From contig OX463829.1 of NCBI GenBank assembly GCA_949825045.1, forward strand, positions 24,584,715 through 24,648,714: a stretch of DNA of 64,000 nucleotides, in the 5' to 3' direction. Position 1 is the first letter of the stretch. Every line of letters starts with the position of its first letter. The stretch comes from Argyresthia goedartella (Eukaryota > Arthropoda > Insecta > Lepidoptera > Argyresthiidae). A program made the position numbers and the translations under genes. Shown here piece by piece: positions 32,201 to 41,600 of this stretch. Under the pieces are notes generated by a model that did no database searches, was not told the origin of the DNA, and worked only from the letters and a program-made list of their open reading frames with translations.

Positions 32201-33063
32201 CAACGTATCATATTGATCATTTAGGACCACTTACCTCTACAAATAAAAATTACAAATACATCCTCACTGTTGTGGATGCATTTACCAAATTTACCTGGAT
32301 TTATCCCGTGAAGACATTGACGACTGAAGAAACAATAAGCAAACTAGAACTGCAACAACAATCTTTTGGTTCACCAGAAAGGATAATCACAGATCGAAAC
32401 GCTGCGTTTACGTCCAATGACTTTAAAGATTACTGTCAGAATGAGAGTATTACACAATATTTGATTACGACTGGACAACCAAGAGGAAACGGACAGGTCG
32501 AGCGTATCCATCAGATCATTATCAGCGTTTTAAGTAAGCTAAGTGCTGATGACCCCACAAAATGGTATCGCAAAGTATCCAACGTCCAACGCTGTTTAAA
32601 TGGAACCTACCAAAGAAGCATAGGCATGACGCCATTTGAATTGATGTTCGGAGTGAAGATAAAAGACAAAGATGATGAACTTATGAAGATAATAGAAGAA
32701 GAAAACATTGAAAGAATGAATGAGAATAGACTTGAACTAAGAGAAAAAGCTAAAGAATCTATAAGGAAAATTCAAGAAGAAAACAAAAAGAGTTTTAATA
32801 GAAAGAGAAAACAAGCAATATCCTATGAAGTTGGTCATCTTGTGGCGATCAAAAAGACTCAGTTTTCTCAAGGCAGTAAACTATACCCAAAATATCTAGG
32901 ACCGTATGAGGTCACGATGAAGAAGCGTAATGACAGATACGCTGTACGAAAAATTGGTAATTCAGAAGGCCCTATCAACACAACCAGTTCCGCTGATTTT
33001 ATGAAGCCATGGGTCTCCTGCTCCACTGAAGATGAAGATATTTCATCTGGGACAGATGAATAG
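29206..33063 (+). CDS. gag-pol: Gag-Pol polyprotein of the intact gypsy element
   Basis: 1285 codons without a stop. The first Met is at 29206, but Met 23 (29272, MPPKKKDANEE) is the likelier start because the charged Gag begins there. Order: capsid-like Gag (about 40-210); two CCHC knuckles (about 232-265, CFNCGEMDHQSSAC and CFKCNEFGHKSPDC); protease (about 297, LFDTGSDANLM); RT (IKMPFGLCTAPSVFQRF, catalytic AYLDDLII near 602); RNase H (EVHTDASADGYGAV near 749, TDCSALTMTL); integrase zinc region (HERGHFG, CVEC) and DDE triad (YHIDHLGP, IITDRNAAF, NGQVERIH); and a C-terminal GPYEV box. Gag and Pol are in one frame with no shift or stop. The protein ends 12 bp before the 3' LTR, so there is no env. 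Domain limits are estimates. Confidence 0.95.
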   Translation: MRARTSRGTFCCPKRRHSLKTKMPPKKKDANEEEEIEDVEVHISFRDLEKSMNIFTGDDTYPITEFLEEFEDVAELMKWTSVKKLVYAKRLLGGTAKLFLRSIGRVKDYTNLKKALKEEFGPKLNSAMIHKKLTARKMKNDETYQQYFLVMKEIALHGKVEDAALMEYVIDGIRDLETNKTILYGATDIKDFRKKLDVYSEFRKKVQTKPTPSTSHHGNRKPTNPEMPKKRCFNCGEMDHQSSACSKGIKCFKCNEFGHKSPDCPNKTKKTLNILKEEKEEVPYKKVKIEGTEILTLFDTGSDANLMTKTEFGKIKDDVKMYKDSKIRLTGIAGKEIFTDGVFTAKVQIDDYYSDVTFHIVDDDTIPVDTIIGNPILKEFEVKFTKDGIFMEKIQHLTLLIEEDDKTEEYDVENSQYTAEIKKMIDDYKPTDETKKSNVELRIILTDEAPIYQSPRRLSPLEADVLNKQIEDWLKTGIIKPSKSDFACPTVLAHKKDGNYRVCIDYRRINKKIIKERFPLPLIEDQIDKLKEAQIFTSLDLKNGFLHVDVNKDSQKYTSFVTPKAQFEFIKMPFGLCTAPSVFQRFINDIFHDYINDGTVLAYLDDLIIPARTEEEALTKLKEIMKRAEEFGLQFNWKKCHFFKKEIEYLGYIVKDNKVRPSKEKIKAVSNFKKPNNIKSMQSFLGLTGYFRKFIRNYSLIAKPMTDMLKKDAVFNFDERCEEAFLKLKEILTSSPVLRIYNPDMETEVHTDASADGYGAVLLQRCPKDNQLHPVHYMSKKTTPSERKYHSYYLEILAIVEAIKKFRVYLQGIHFKIITDCSALTMTLQKKDLPPRVARWALLLEEYDYKIEHRPGTSMKHADALSRYPVWILTETTARLKRAQDGDENIQLIKRILLKEPYQNYVLQNDILYKEKNGNKMIVVPKKMQTEIIRKNHERGHFGIVKTEELINREYFIENLQTKIKKVIDNCVECILVSHKRGKKEGLLNPIPKGDVPLATYHIDHLGPLTSTNKNYKYILTVVDAFTKFTWIYPVKTLTTEETISKLELQQQSFGSPERIITDRNAAFTSNDFKDYCQNESITQYLITTGQPRGNGQVERIHQIIISVLSKLSADDPTKWYRKVSNVQRCLNGTYQRSIGMTPFELMFGVKIKDKDDELMKIIEEENIERMNENRLELREKAKESIRKIQEENKKSFNRKRKQAISYEVGHLVAIKKTQFSQGSKLYPKYLGPYEVTMKKRNDRYAVRKIGNSEGPINTTSSADFMKPWVSCSTEDEDISSGTDE

Positions 33064-33075
33064 TCAGGACAGCCG

Positions 33076-33277
33076 TGTGGATAATAGTTTAACGTGTTTA
33101 AGTTTTTTTTGTCGTTATTAAATAACGTTACTTAGTTTCTTACTAGCAACACTGTTGGAAGGTGACAGATAGACGTCAGACAGAGACAGATAAGTGTTAA
33201 CCACGATGGTTCCTTTGTTAATTAAAATTAAAGTTTTTACGAGTTAATCACGACCATTTCAATACGCACATCCCACA
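33076..33277 (+). repeat. 3' LTR of the intact gypsy
   Basis: Identical by eye to the 5' LTR. The preceding sequence (gtcaggacagccg) is a poor polypurine tract. Confidence 0.93.
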
Positions 33278-33517
33278 TATATATATAAATATCTGTATGT
33301 ATGATAGATTCCTAAACAAGCTGTCTTAACCCACATATGCCCGTGACTTTAACATTTTCGCATTTTAGATTTTCATGAAAATTTGATTTGTAGATGTTAA
33401 TGGATCATAAGTGAGGCTCGTGGTTAATATTTTGAATTTGTATGAATACTAGAATAGATCAAACAAGGAAAATGAATTCTAAAAATTAGACAAGGAAAAT
33501 AAATTCTAAATGTATTC
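33278..33517. other. AT-rich spacer
   Basis: Remainder of the (AT)n target followed by sequence with no gene. aaggaaaatNaattctaaa is repeated near 33467-33508. Confidence 0.4.
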
Positions 33518-33769
33518 ATCTACACACGTATCATAAACCCTCTTTACTGCGTCCAAAAACTGCACGCTACGACCAGCATAATGCTATACGCAGGCGGGCG
33601 TCGTCGTCGGCGTTAAAAATTTGAATGTCATGACTTGTCGAAAATTATACATTATGGTGTATCAATATTCAGATAAGAAATTAGTTTTTACCAAGTAGTA
33701 TATCATTATGCTGGTCATAACCTGAGGTTTTTGGATGCAGTAAATAGGATTTATGATACGTGTGTAGAT
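33518..33769. mobile_element. MITE family A, copy 2
   Basis: Ends atctacacacgtatcata / tatgatacgtgtgtagat; terminal inverted repeats extend about 40 bp with few mismatches. Same internal blocks as the copy at 7937-8283. 252 bp, no ORF. Confidence 0.8.
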
Positions 33770-33904
33770 GTCACCGTGAGATTGTCAAAACCGTTAGTTG
33801 ATAAATTAAGGTCTTTTTCTAATAAACTAGAGAGGGGGCGAGCGCAGCGAAGCCCCCGAATAGTCTTCGTGTTAGGTGGACATGTAAGAACAAAAGAAAC
33901 GTAA

Positions 33905-35942
33905 ATTAAAATCAAATCAAAATCAAAATAAAAAATCATTTATTTCCATAGGATTTTGTTACATCACTTAGATCCGTCATTACATTTTTTTGGGTGAGTT
34001 CACTAACACAATGGCGGAATCTGTGGAGAAGAGCTCACCGAAGAAACTCCACAGTCGTCGCATCTTTTGCGTTTCCTTTTTTAAATAAAATATTGTCAAA
34101 TAACAAAATAAATGCTAATTATATATCGAAACAGCCTGTTACTCAAACAATCTATTCCCATGGACATCTGTCCTCTAAGTAATCAGATATCCTATAGTAA
34201 CCTTTTTTATACAATTTCTGTTTTATTATTATTTTAAACTTGTCTAAAGGTAAGTTTTTAATATCAGTAGGGACCTTATTGTAATAGCGTATACAATTGC
34301 CTTTAAAAGAATTACTAATTTTATGTAGTCGGCTTACATAAGCAACCAACTTGTCTTTATTTCTAGTATTAAAATTGTGTATATCACTGTACTTCTGAAA
34401 ATTAGTTATATTTCTTTTTACATACACATGATTGTCATAGATATATTGAGACACAAATGTCAGAATATTGATTTCTTTAAACTTTTCCATCAGTGACACT
34501 CTAGGCCCTAATCTATAAATTGCACGAACAGCCCGTTTCAGCAGAATAAATATACTATTAGCATTCGTAGCGTGACCCCACAATAAAATACCATAGGTCA
34601 TTAGACTATGAAAGTAACTAAAGTAGACTAGTCTAGCGGTGTCTACGTCGGTAAGAGCTCTAATTTCTTTAACTGCGAACGCTGCCGAACTCAGTCTGTT
34701 CGACAATTTATTTATATGAGGATCCCATTGTAGTTTGGCGTCGAAAGTAATGCCCAAAAAGACAGTCGACTGCACAAGGTCCAATCTCTGTCCTTTTATA
34801 AATATGTCTGTAGTTACCGGGTTCACATTGGGTAACACGAATTTAATACATTTAGTTTTCTTTTCATTAAGTAATAAATTGTTAACAGTAAACCAGTTCA
34901 CTATACTAGAGATAGCATTGTTTACCTCGTCATAATTTGATTGCTGTCTTTTAACTTTAAATATCAAAGAAGTATCATCGGCAAACAATACTAACCCATG
35001 TTTTGCTTTAACAAGGTAAGGTAAATCATTAATATATACTAAAAACAAGAAAGGACCAAGAATTGAACCTTGCGGTACGCCCATACTTATTGAAGACCCA
35101 GGTGATCTTTTCCCATTAACATCGACCATCTGAACCCTATCTGTTAGATATGACTCCAGAAGGCCAAGTGCCTGATCTTTTACACCATAATGGCGTAACT
35201 TCCTGACAAGAGTGTCATGATGGACGCAATCAAAAGCCTTGGATAGATCGCAGAAGACACCTATTGCATCCATTGCGTCTTCCCAGGCATCAAAAATATT
35301 GTCGATTAGTTCAACACCAGCATCGGCTGTTGAACGACCCTTTGTGAAACCAAACTGAGCAATATGAATTAAATTATTGAGATAAAAATGACTTTGCAAT
35401 TGATTAAGTATGAGTTTTTCAATTATTTTGCTAAGCGTTGGTAGTATCGATATGGGTCTAAAATTGGTGGGGTCTGATGTACTACCAGCTTTGAATAAAG
35501 GTATAACTTTACTTAGTTTCATCAAGTCAGGAAACACACCATTATCTATGCATTGATTAAATATACAACAAAGGTGAGGTGCAATACAATCTACAATGGA
35601 ACTAATAATTTTTACTGATAGACCATGGGCGTCAGCTGTCTTTTTCATTTCCAGGGATTTAAACGCTTTTACAATGTCTTCATTATTTACGTGCCTAAAT
35701 TTAAAATCTGTTTTACATTCCTCAAAGTTTTGTTTAAGTATAGATTCAGCAGCAGCGGGAGATGAATTTAAAGACTTGGTTGTTGAAACTGGAATGTCCG
35801 TAAAGAAATTTTCGAAAGCTTTTGCTACTTCTAGGTCTGTACTTAGCAATTGATTATCTATCTTAAGCTTGAAGTTATTATGTGTAGCTTTGGCCTTTCC
35901 AGTCTCTCTGTTTATAATTTGCCAAGTCGTTTCGTAATTCTA
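33905..35942 (-). mobile_element. 5'-truncated jockey-type LINE
   Basis: 3' tail (tttgatt-type repeats, minus strand) at about 33905-33945, then a short 3' UTR, then the RT frame. The 5' truncation is at about 35942, inside the finger region. Inserted in MITE family B. The long, nearly open RT suggests a moderately young copy. Confidence 0.75.
34152..35942 (-). pseudogene. Reverse transcriptase of the jockey-type LINE, 5'-truncated
   Basis: The frame from the truncation (open from about 35942, first Met 35849) covers fingers to C-terminus: FEECKTDFKFRHVNNEDIV, VIPLFKAGSTSDPTNFRPIS, FGFTKGRSTADAGVELID, FCDLSKAFDCVHHDTL, SMGVPQGSILGPFLFLVYIN and the catalytic VLFADDTSLIF (FADD). The thumb follows: YFSYFHSLMTYGILLWGHAT and FILLKRAVRAIYRLGPRVS. 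It ends in CPWE at 34152. The endonuclease is missing, so it cannot move itself. I see no internal stop or frameshift in the retained part. Family by RT style: jockey/CR1 superfamily, not resolved further. The fragment at 5186-5569 is a close relative. Confidence 0.85.
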
Positions 35943-36250
35943 AAGTCTGTCGGTCTGGTTTACATCTATCGATAGTTGATCAACTAACGCGTTAGTTCAT
36001 CAACTAACGGTTTTGACTATCTTACAACACATGTGACATAGATAAACATTATTGTTTACATTTACAAACTTTTATGAAAAACGTGTTGGTGATTGAAAAT
36101 TAGTGAAAGTAGGTATTATTTAGTCCAGAAACTAATAAAATAGAAGTAAATATTGGCATAACTGATTATTCACAAAAAGCCCGGAAAATATAAATAAATC
36201 GACAACAATATCGGTCCCAAATAAAACGGTCACTATATATCAAAATTGCG

Positions 36251-36507
36251 ATTATACCTTGGACACCTTGGACACTATTTACACACATTGATCTAGCCCC
36301 AAACTAGGATTCCCTGTATCTTGGGTACTAGACAACGATACGCATACTTATATATATATAAATATTATTCTTAGATAGATAAACAACTATGACTAGGGTA
36401 CAAACATCCGTTCTCATCAAACAAATATTTGCCCCCACCGGGGCTCGAACCCGGGACCCTTGGCTTCGTAGGCAGACTTTACTGCCGACTCGGCCATTCG
36501 GGTCGTC
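36251..36507 (-). mobile_element. tRNA-derived SINE, type 1 (copy 3)
   Basis: Minus strand from 36507: gacccgaatggccgagtcgg head, gggttcgagccccggt B box, body and truncated (ATT) tail near 36251. Insert of a few bases after the A box (cagtaaagtctgcc). Confidence 0.8.
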
Positions 36508-36765
36508 TAGCGATAGTGTATCAAATATAAATATAAGTTTGTAATTGGTGTTGGTATCATATATTTATGCGTTCATATGTTTTTTTTTTATGAATTAAAC
36601 TTATTCATTTATTACTTTAAAGCGTCTCTTACTTATTTTCTCATAAAGAAATGATATTTGTGACGAATACCGTGAAATGTATCGAGAACAAAGACTTGAC
36701 TGCGTTATCAGTGGAAAGATACCTGGAAGTATCTGCGGTTGACATGATAGACTTTAATTTTACTG
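36508..36765. other. AT-rich non-coding gap
   Basis: No supported feature between the SINE and the LINE. Confidence 0.4.
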
Positions 36766-36776
36766 TTAATTAATAA

Positions 36777-37845
36777 CGATGACTTTTTAGATCATTTGGA
36801 GCGTTTTTTCGGCAAAATCAGCGAATTCAGTTTAAACTGCCTCATCGTAGGCGATCATAACATTGACTGCATTGGTAGCCAAACTCCTGACCTACATCGC
36901 CTAAATGATATACTTGCAGTTCATAACTTTGCCGACCTCACAGACTTCCCAACACGAGTTACATCTCACTCGTCAACCGCACTAGACCACGTTTACTCCA
37001 ACCTGGCATCGGATGAGGTGGACGCGGAACCCGTCGTTACTAACCTCAGCGACCATCGTGCCGTGCGTGCCCGTGTCCGCCGCGCCCGACCGCTTGACCA
37101 ATACTGCGCCGGGGCTCTAAACCGCGATAGCTTTATTGCAGCTATACTTGCCATCGACTGGGACGAAGTATGTTCGCGTTGTCCTCACAACTCATCAGCG
37201 GAGCACTTAGCAGCGTCTGTGATAAAACTAATCTCGTATAGCATCGACAAATGCTTCCCCTTAAAAAAACTAAATCCGCCCAGGAAGCAAAACTGGATAT
37301 CTCAAGATATTAAAAACATTAAACATTTATTACTTGACTTAATAGAACTGACTGACGGACAAGACTGCACTGTATTATCACCTATTATTGACCGATTAAA
37401 TTTAAAATATGACATACTGCTTCAAAACAAAAAAATGACATACTATACCAATTTAATTAATAATAACTCCAATGCAAATAAGGCTATGTGGTCTGTAGTC
37501 AATAAGGAATGTGGTAAAAATACCAAAAACTTCATTGACTTTACAGACGTTGTGAGGGACTCCGCTGGTGACAAGTTTCAGTCAAAGCTGGATGCGGTCA
37601 ACGCGATGAACTCCAGGTTCTGCGGAGCTGTCGTCGCCTGCGGGGCGCCCCCCGCGGACCTGCGTGCCGCCTGCGCCGCCCTGGCACTCGCCTGCCCGCC
37701 CTCCGACCGCTCGCTGAGACTGAGGCCGTTCACACCACCCGAGGTCCATCGAATCGTTACAGCACGAATACCTCGTAAGACGACTAAAGACGTCTATAAC
37801 ATATCGATGCGATCTTGCACCACTACTTTCCGACGTCTACAATAA
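36777..37845 (+). pseudogene. LINE endonuclease C-terminus and RT N-terminus
   Basis: The frame starts near 36777 (DDFLDHLERFF) and shows LNCLIVGDHNIDCIG (the usual GDFN-type block), STALDHVYSNL and NLSDHRAVRARV. These are the last APE-endonuclease motifs, with the catalytic SDH retained. Then comes the linker KKLNPPRKQNWISQDIKN, common in jockey/CR1 elements, and the start of RT. A frameshift near 37810 changes the ending to junk (RSCTTTFRRLQ). The GC-rich codons (37620-37740) contrast with the AT-rich surroundings. Confidence 0.8.
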
Positions 37846-37849
37846 GTGC

Positions 37850-38893
37850 ATAAAAGAATAATACCCGGAAAATTTAAAAATTACCAAAATCTCCCCAATC
37901 TTCAAAGGAAAGGGGAAAAGGGAGCTAATTGAAAGGGAGCTACAGACCCGTAACGGTCATACCAGCTGTAGCAAAGGTGTTTGAGAACGGCCTCAGCTCG
38001 CGACTAATCAACAATTTATCGTCGACGTCCGCACTCACCGACCGTCAGTACGCCTACCGCGCAGGCCGCTCGACAACCGCGCTCGCGCGCGTGGTGACGC
38101 GACGTATAGTGAGTGCCCGCGAACAGAAACTCTAGGTCGCTGTGCTGTTCTGTGACTTGTCCAAGGCGTTCGATGTTGCCGACCACGCCGTGCTCGCCGC
38201 GAAGCTGCACCACTACGGCATAGCTGGCGCCCCCCACTCGCTGTTGACCGACTTTATGGTCGGAAGATCACAGATCGTGGCAGGCGATGGAGGTAGCGTC
38301 AGATCTGATCCCATTCATACATCGATGGGGGTGGCCCAGGGCTCCTCCCTGTCGAACATACTCTTCTCGTTGCTCCTTAATGACCTCCCACAAGCTATCA
38401 ACACCGCGGAGGTACTCATGTACGCAGATGACGTCGCGGCAGTAGTGAGCGCCCCCAGCATTGACCGACTGGAGCAACGATTGAACGACACTGCGACAGC
38501 CCTGTACGACTGGTTCAGCAGGAACGGCCTGGCCTTAAATCTGAAAAAGACTCAATTCATCCACTTTTACTTTGGCGGCCGCCAGCCTAGAGCATTGTCG
38601 ACCTCGGAGGATGGAGTCTTGATCGATCAAGTCCAGGTCACCACGTTCCTCGGCTTCGAGCTGGACAGAGGACTATCCTGGGCCCACCACATTCACAAGA
38701 TATGCGGGCGCCTCGGAGCTGCGTGCTTCGCGCTCAGACGCCTAGCCAGGACCGTACCCACCTATGTCGTACGCTCGTGCTACTTTGCGACTGTGCACTC
38801 CTTACTGCAATACGGCACCGAGCTATGGAGACGCGCTGCAGACTGGGAGCGCGTGTTCAGAATGCAAAAAAGGGCCGTAAGAATAATAGCACG
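37850..38893 (+). pseudogene. LINE reverse transcriptase core, interrupted
   Basis: Continuation with frame changes: KISPIFKGKGKRE, then SYRPVTVIPAVAKVFENGLS and QYAYRAGRSTTALARV. A TAG at 38133-38135 interrupts, then the same frame gives LFCDLSKAFDVADHAVLAAK, SMGVAQGSSLSNILFS and the catalytic VLMYADDVAAV. The usual GVPQG box reads GVAQG (Pro to Ala), a likely damaging change. The thumb follows (CYFATVHSLLQYGTELW, VFRMQKRAVRIIARV) and is cut at 38893 by the BEL/Pao LTR; it resumes at 47658. Confidence 0.82.
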
Positions 38894-39135
38894 TGTACGA
38901 GCTAACACGTACAATAGTAAAATCAGCATTGTATTATCGTTCAATATTGCACTTTTGGCAATTACCTACTTTTGGGTCAGTTCGTGTACAGCCATCAAGC
39001 GAGCGTCGGCGTTCTCATTATAATTTGCTCAGTACTTCATCCATAGAGTTTTACCAGTATTTCAATACAGTTTTATTATCAGTTTAATCAGTCTTTCAGT
39101 CAAATCAGTCTCATAGCTCCGGACACCCCGGAACA
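38894..39135 (+). repeat. 5' LTR of the BEL/Pao element
   Basis: tgtacgagctaac...ccccggaaca, 242 bp. One extra base (gcgtcggcg) compared with the 3' LTR (gcgtcgcg). Confidence 0.92.
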
Positions 39136-39136
39136 T

Positions 39137-39154
39137 TGGTCCTTCGAACCTACG
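39137..39154 (+). promoter_or_regulatory. Candidate primer-binding site of the BEL/Pao element
   Basis: tggtccttcgaacctacg starts with the TGG expected opposite a tRNA CCA end, one base after the LTR. I cannot assign the tRNA. Confidence 0.5.
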
Positions 39155-39265
39155 GAAAGATTGGATTTGAACACGTGTCCGTGTCGCGTAGACGTGACTC
39201 GTGTCACCATTTCCGCTTACCGTCAAAAAGACTCAGTGCCTCTACGGTCTACTAAAGAACTTCAG

Positions 39266-39450
39266 CTGTGCTATCAAGTGTTGCAGTGACTATCAAGGAG
39301 GAACTGTGCTATCAAGTGTTGCAGTGACTATCAAGGAGGAACTGTGCTATCAAGTGTTGCAGTGACTATCAAAGAGGAACTGTGCTATCAAGTGTTGCAG
39401 TGACTATCAAAGAGGAACTGTGCTATCAAGTGTTGCAGTGATTATCAGTT
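39266..39450 (+). repeat. 38-bp tandem repeat in the BEL/Pao leader, five copies
   Basis: Units start at 39266, 39304, 39342, 39380 and 39418 (ctgtgctatcaagtgttgca...). Differences are single bases (aggagg or aagagg; gactat or gattat). The array ends in degenerate tatcag words near 39500. Confidence 0.92.
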
Positions 39451-39659
39451 ACAATCAGGACTATCAGTTATCATCAGAACTATCAGAACTATCAAGGATT
39501 AGAGTGAGATTGAACATCATCGGTTCATTCTCTACCCAGCAGCAGTATCATCAGCGTTGGCCTAGGCGACGTGCCAGCCAGCCCCTAACTAGCAGTTCAG
39601 CAGTTATCAAGTAGTACGAGTAGATCAAGTTAGATCTTGCCTTTTTACATATCTACATT

Positions 39660-41600
39660 ATGGCTTCTTTCAACGAAATCAGCGCTGGTCAGCAGCAACT
39701 GGCTCAAGCAATCGAGTCCGTTCTTACCAATTTCAAAAAGGATGGCGCGGAGAGAAAAACTTCGAGTTATTTTGAGAAAAAAATAAATGTGTTGGATAGC
39801 CATTGGTATGAATATGAACGCAATTTTAATAAAATGTCTGCCATGGACACGGAACCAGGTGTAAAGTAGTATATCATTAATGATAGGGAGACAGTGCGTG
39901 AAAGATATACGAGCATCAGGGAGTACATTCAGTCTCAAGCTTCAGAAAAAAGATGGGAACCGCCCGTTATCAAGCCAGCTACTTTTGTAGTCCAGCCTCC
40001 GGCGTTTGGAGTCTCGGCGGCAGCGTCGAGTGGGTCTGCCAGCCCGCAGGCATCCAGCGCAACGACAAGCAAGACCGAGGAGATGCTGAGGAGACAACAG
40101 AGCAACGTCAGGGCCTTCCATCGCACCCTATCAACTATTAATATTGATGCAGTATCAGAAAAGTGGGAGTTAGAGGATCTTCTTAACACCGTACAATCCC
40201 GCTGGACTACCATCGACAAGTTTCACTGGGAGTTAGACAGCGAGTTGAACGGCTCTAACAAAGATTATGAAGATGCCTACAATACCTATGAAAGAAAATA
40301 CGAGGCTATCAAGAAAGCCATAAACAAGAAAATGGGGTCGGTTTCGCACATCGGGAAAACTACCCCTAAAATCGATTTACCTATTTTCTCCGGGAATTAT
40401 AACAGTTGGATTTCATTTAAGGACCTGTTCAGTGAAACCATCCATAAAAACCCTTCTATGTCAAATGCTCAGAAAATGCAATATCTAAAATCAAAAGTGA
40501 AGGGTGAAGCAGAAAAATTAATACAGCACTTGCACATCAGTTCTGAGAATTATGACACTTGTTGGGATATACCAAATCAACGCTACAACAATGAAAAATT
40601 AATTTTTAATTCGCTTATGCATACTATCATGAATCTCCCGGCTATGCAACAGAAATCAGTCGCTCAAATAAAACGCCTACATGACACAGCTCTCGAATGT
40701 CTCAACGCAATGAAAAATATGGGAATCGATATCAGTTCATGGGACCCTATGATAGTCTATCTCCTGTCACAGAAATTGGATACAGAGACGTATAATGACT
40801 ACGTAGAGTCCGTTAACAACCCGAGGGAGCTGCCAGTTTTGAAAGAGTTCCTGGAATTTTTAGAGTTAAAATTTACGACTCTAGAAACATGGCGCAGAAA
40901 GCAAGAGAATCAAGTCACAGCAAAATATCAGTCATCAAATTATAATAATAACTACAAAAATTCATTTACTACAAACAGTAATGCAATTTCGCAATCAAAC
41001 GTCAACGGCGCAAAAAACATGTCAGCAAAATATCATTGCGCATTGTGCAATAGCGACGAGCATGGAATCTATTTTTTTAAATGGTTTCTAGATTTGCCGC
41101 CTTTCAACAGACTAAAGACAGTGAAGAGATTGAACCTCTGCCCCAATTGTCTTTTTAAGCATGGCAATCAATGGCTTTCAGAAAAACTTTGTCGAGAATG
41201 TAATCAAACCCATAATAGTTTGTTACACGAGGCGTTTGCGCATTCCCCCCACCCGCCGACGGACGGCTCGGGTACAAGCGGGTCGCGCTGGGCGGGGGCG
41301 GCGAAGAGCGCCTCCAACGGAAATGCAAGCGCAGGAAAAAATAACAGAAGCAGTTCACACGTGTCGCTGCAGAATGACCTTTACGAAGTACTTTTGCCTA
41401 CCGCTCTCATCAATGTTCAAGCAGTAAATGGATCGTATATCAAGATGCGCGCCCTTTTAGATCAGGGTTCCCAGGTCTCACTAATCACAGAAAATGCCGC
41501 TCAGCTCCTGAAGATATCTAGGAAGAGATGCAATGGTGGGGTTTCGGGAATCGGAGCACGGGAAAGCAACTGTAAAGGCATGATTACCATCATCTCTGCT
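39660..41600 (+). pseudogene. gag: Gag and protease region of the BEL/Pao element
   Basis: Opens MASFNEISAGQQQLAQAIES. A TAG at 39867-39869 interrupts, and the same frame resumes before 39894. The centre holds the BEL-type Gag core (KIDLPIFSGNYNSWISFKDL, then YLLSQKLDTETYNDYVE). Cys-rich finger regions follow: YHCALCNSDEHG and LCPNCLFKHGNQW, CRECNQTHN. The protease end has RALLDQGSQVSLIT with the BEL-type DQGS active site. The frame is lost at about 41590-41600: the next conserved words (FETDVLIMKQL) are in another frame. A second, tail-heavy alanine/serine-rich part (40010-40080) links the coiled N-terminus and core. Lesions: one stop and one shift. Confidence 0.85.

Larger units (their letters stand above)
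28716..33277 (+). mobile_element. Intact Ty3/gypsy LTR retrotransposon
   Basis: 4562 bp with 202-bp LTRs that look identical, a 4-bp duplication tata (28712-28715 and 33278-33281) inside an (AT)n microsatellite, a perfect tRNA-Pro primer-binding site, and a single uninterrupted gag-pol ORF. Every part needed for autonomous transposition is visible, so this copy is probably young and may be active. RT and integrase style suggest the mdg3/micropia side of gypsy; the clade assignment is tentative. Confidence 0.9.
33780..36021. mobile_element. MITE family B, split by a LINE
   Basis: Ends gattgtcaaaaccgttagt (33780) and its complement ending at 36021 form a 23-bp terminal inverted repeat with one mismatch. 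The left part (33780-33904) and right part (35943-36021) are separated by the LINE at 33905-35942. The central phrases gcgagcgcagcgaagcccc and catgtaagaaca recur near 5615-5670. Confidence 0.6.

Noticed and set aside
34735..35853. Plus-strand frames opposite the LINE RT
   Set aside because: Antisense shadows of an RT with clear motifs on the minus strand.
39266..39450. CRISPR-like array
   Set aside because: Contiguous 38-bp tandem units without spacers in a retroelement leader.
39635..39938. Minus-strand frame opposite BEL/Pao gag
   Set aside because: Antisense shadow; the coding signal is on the plus strand.
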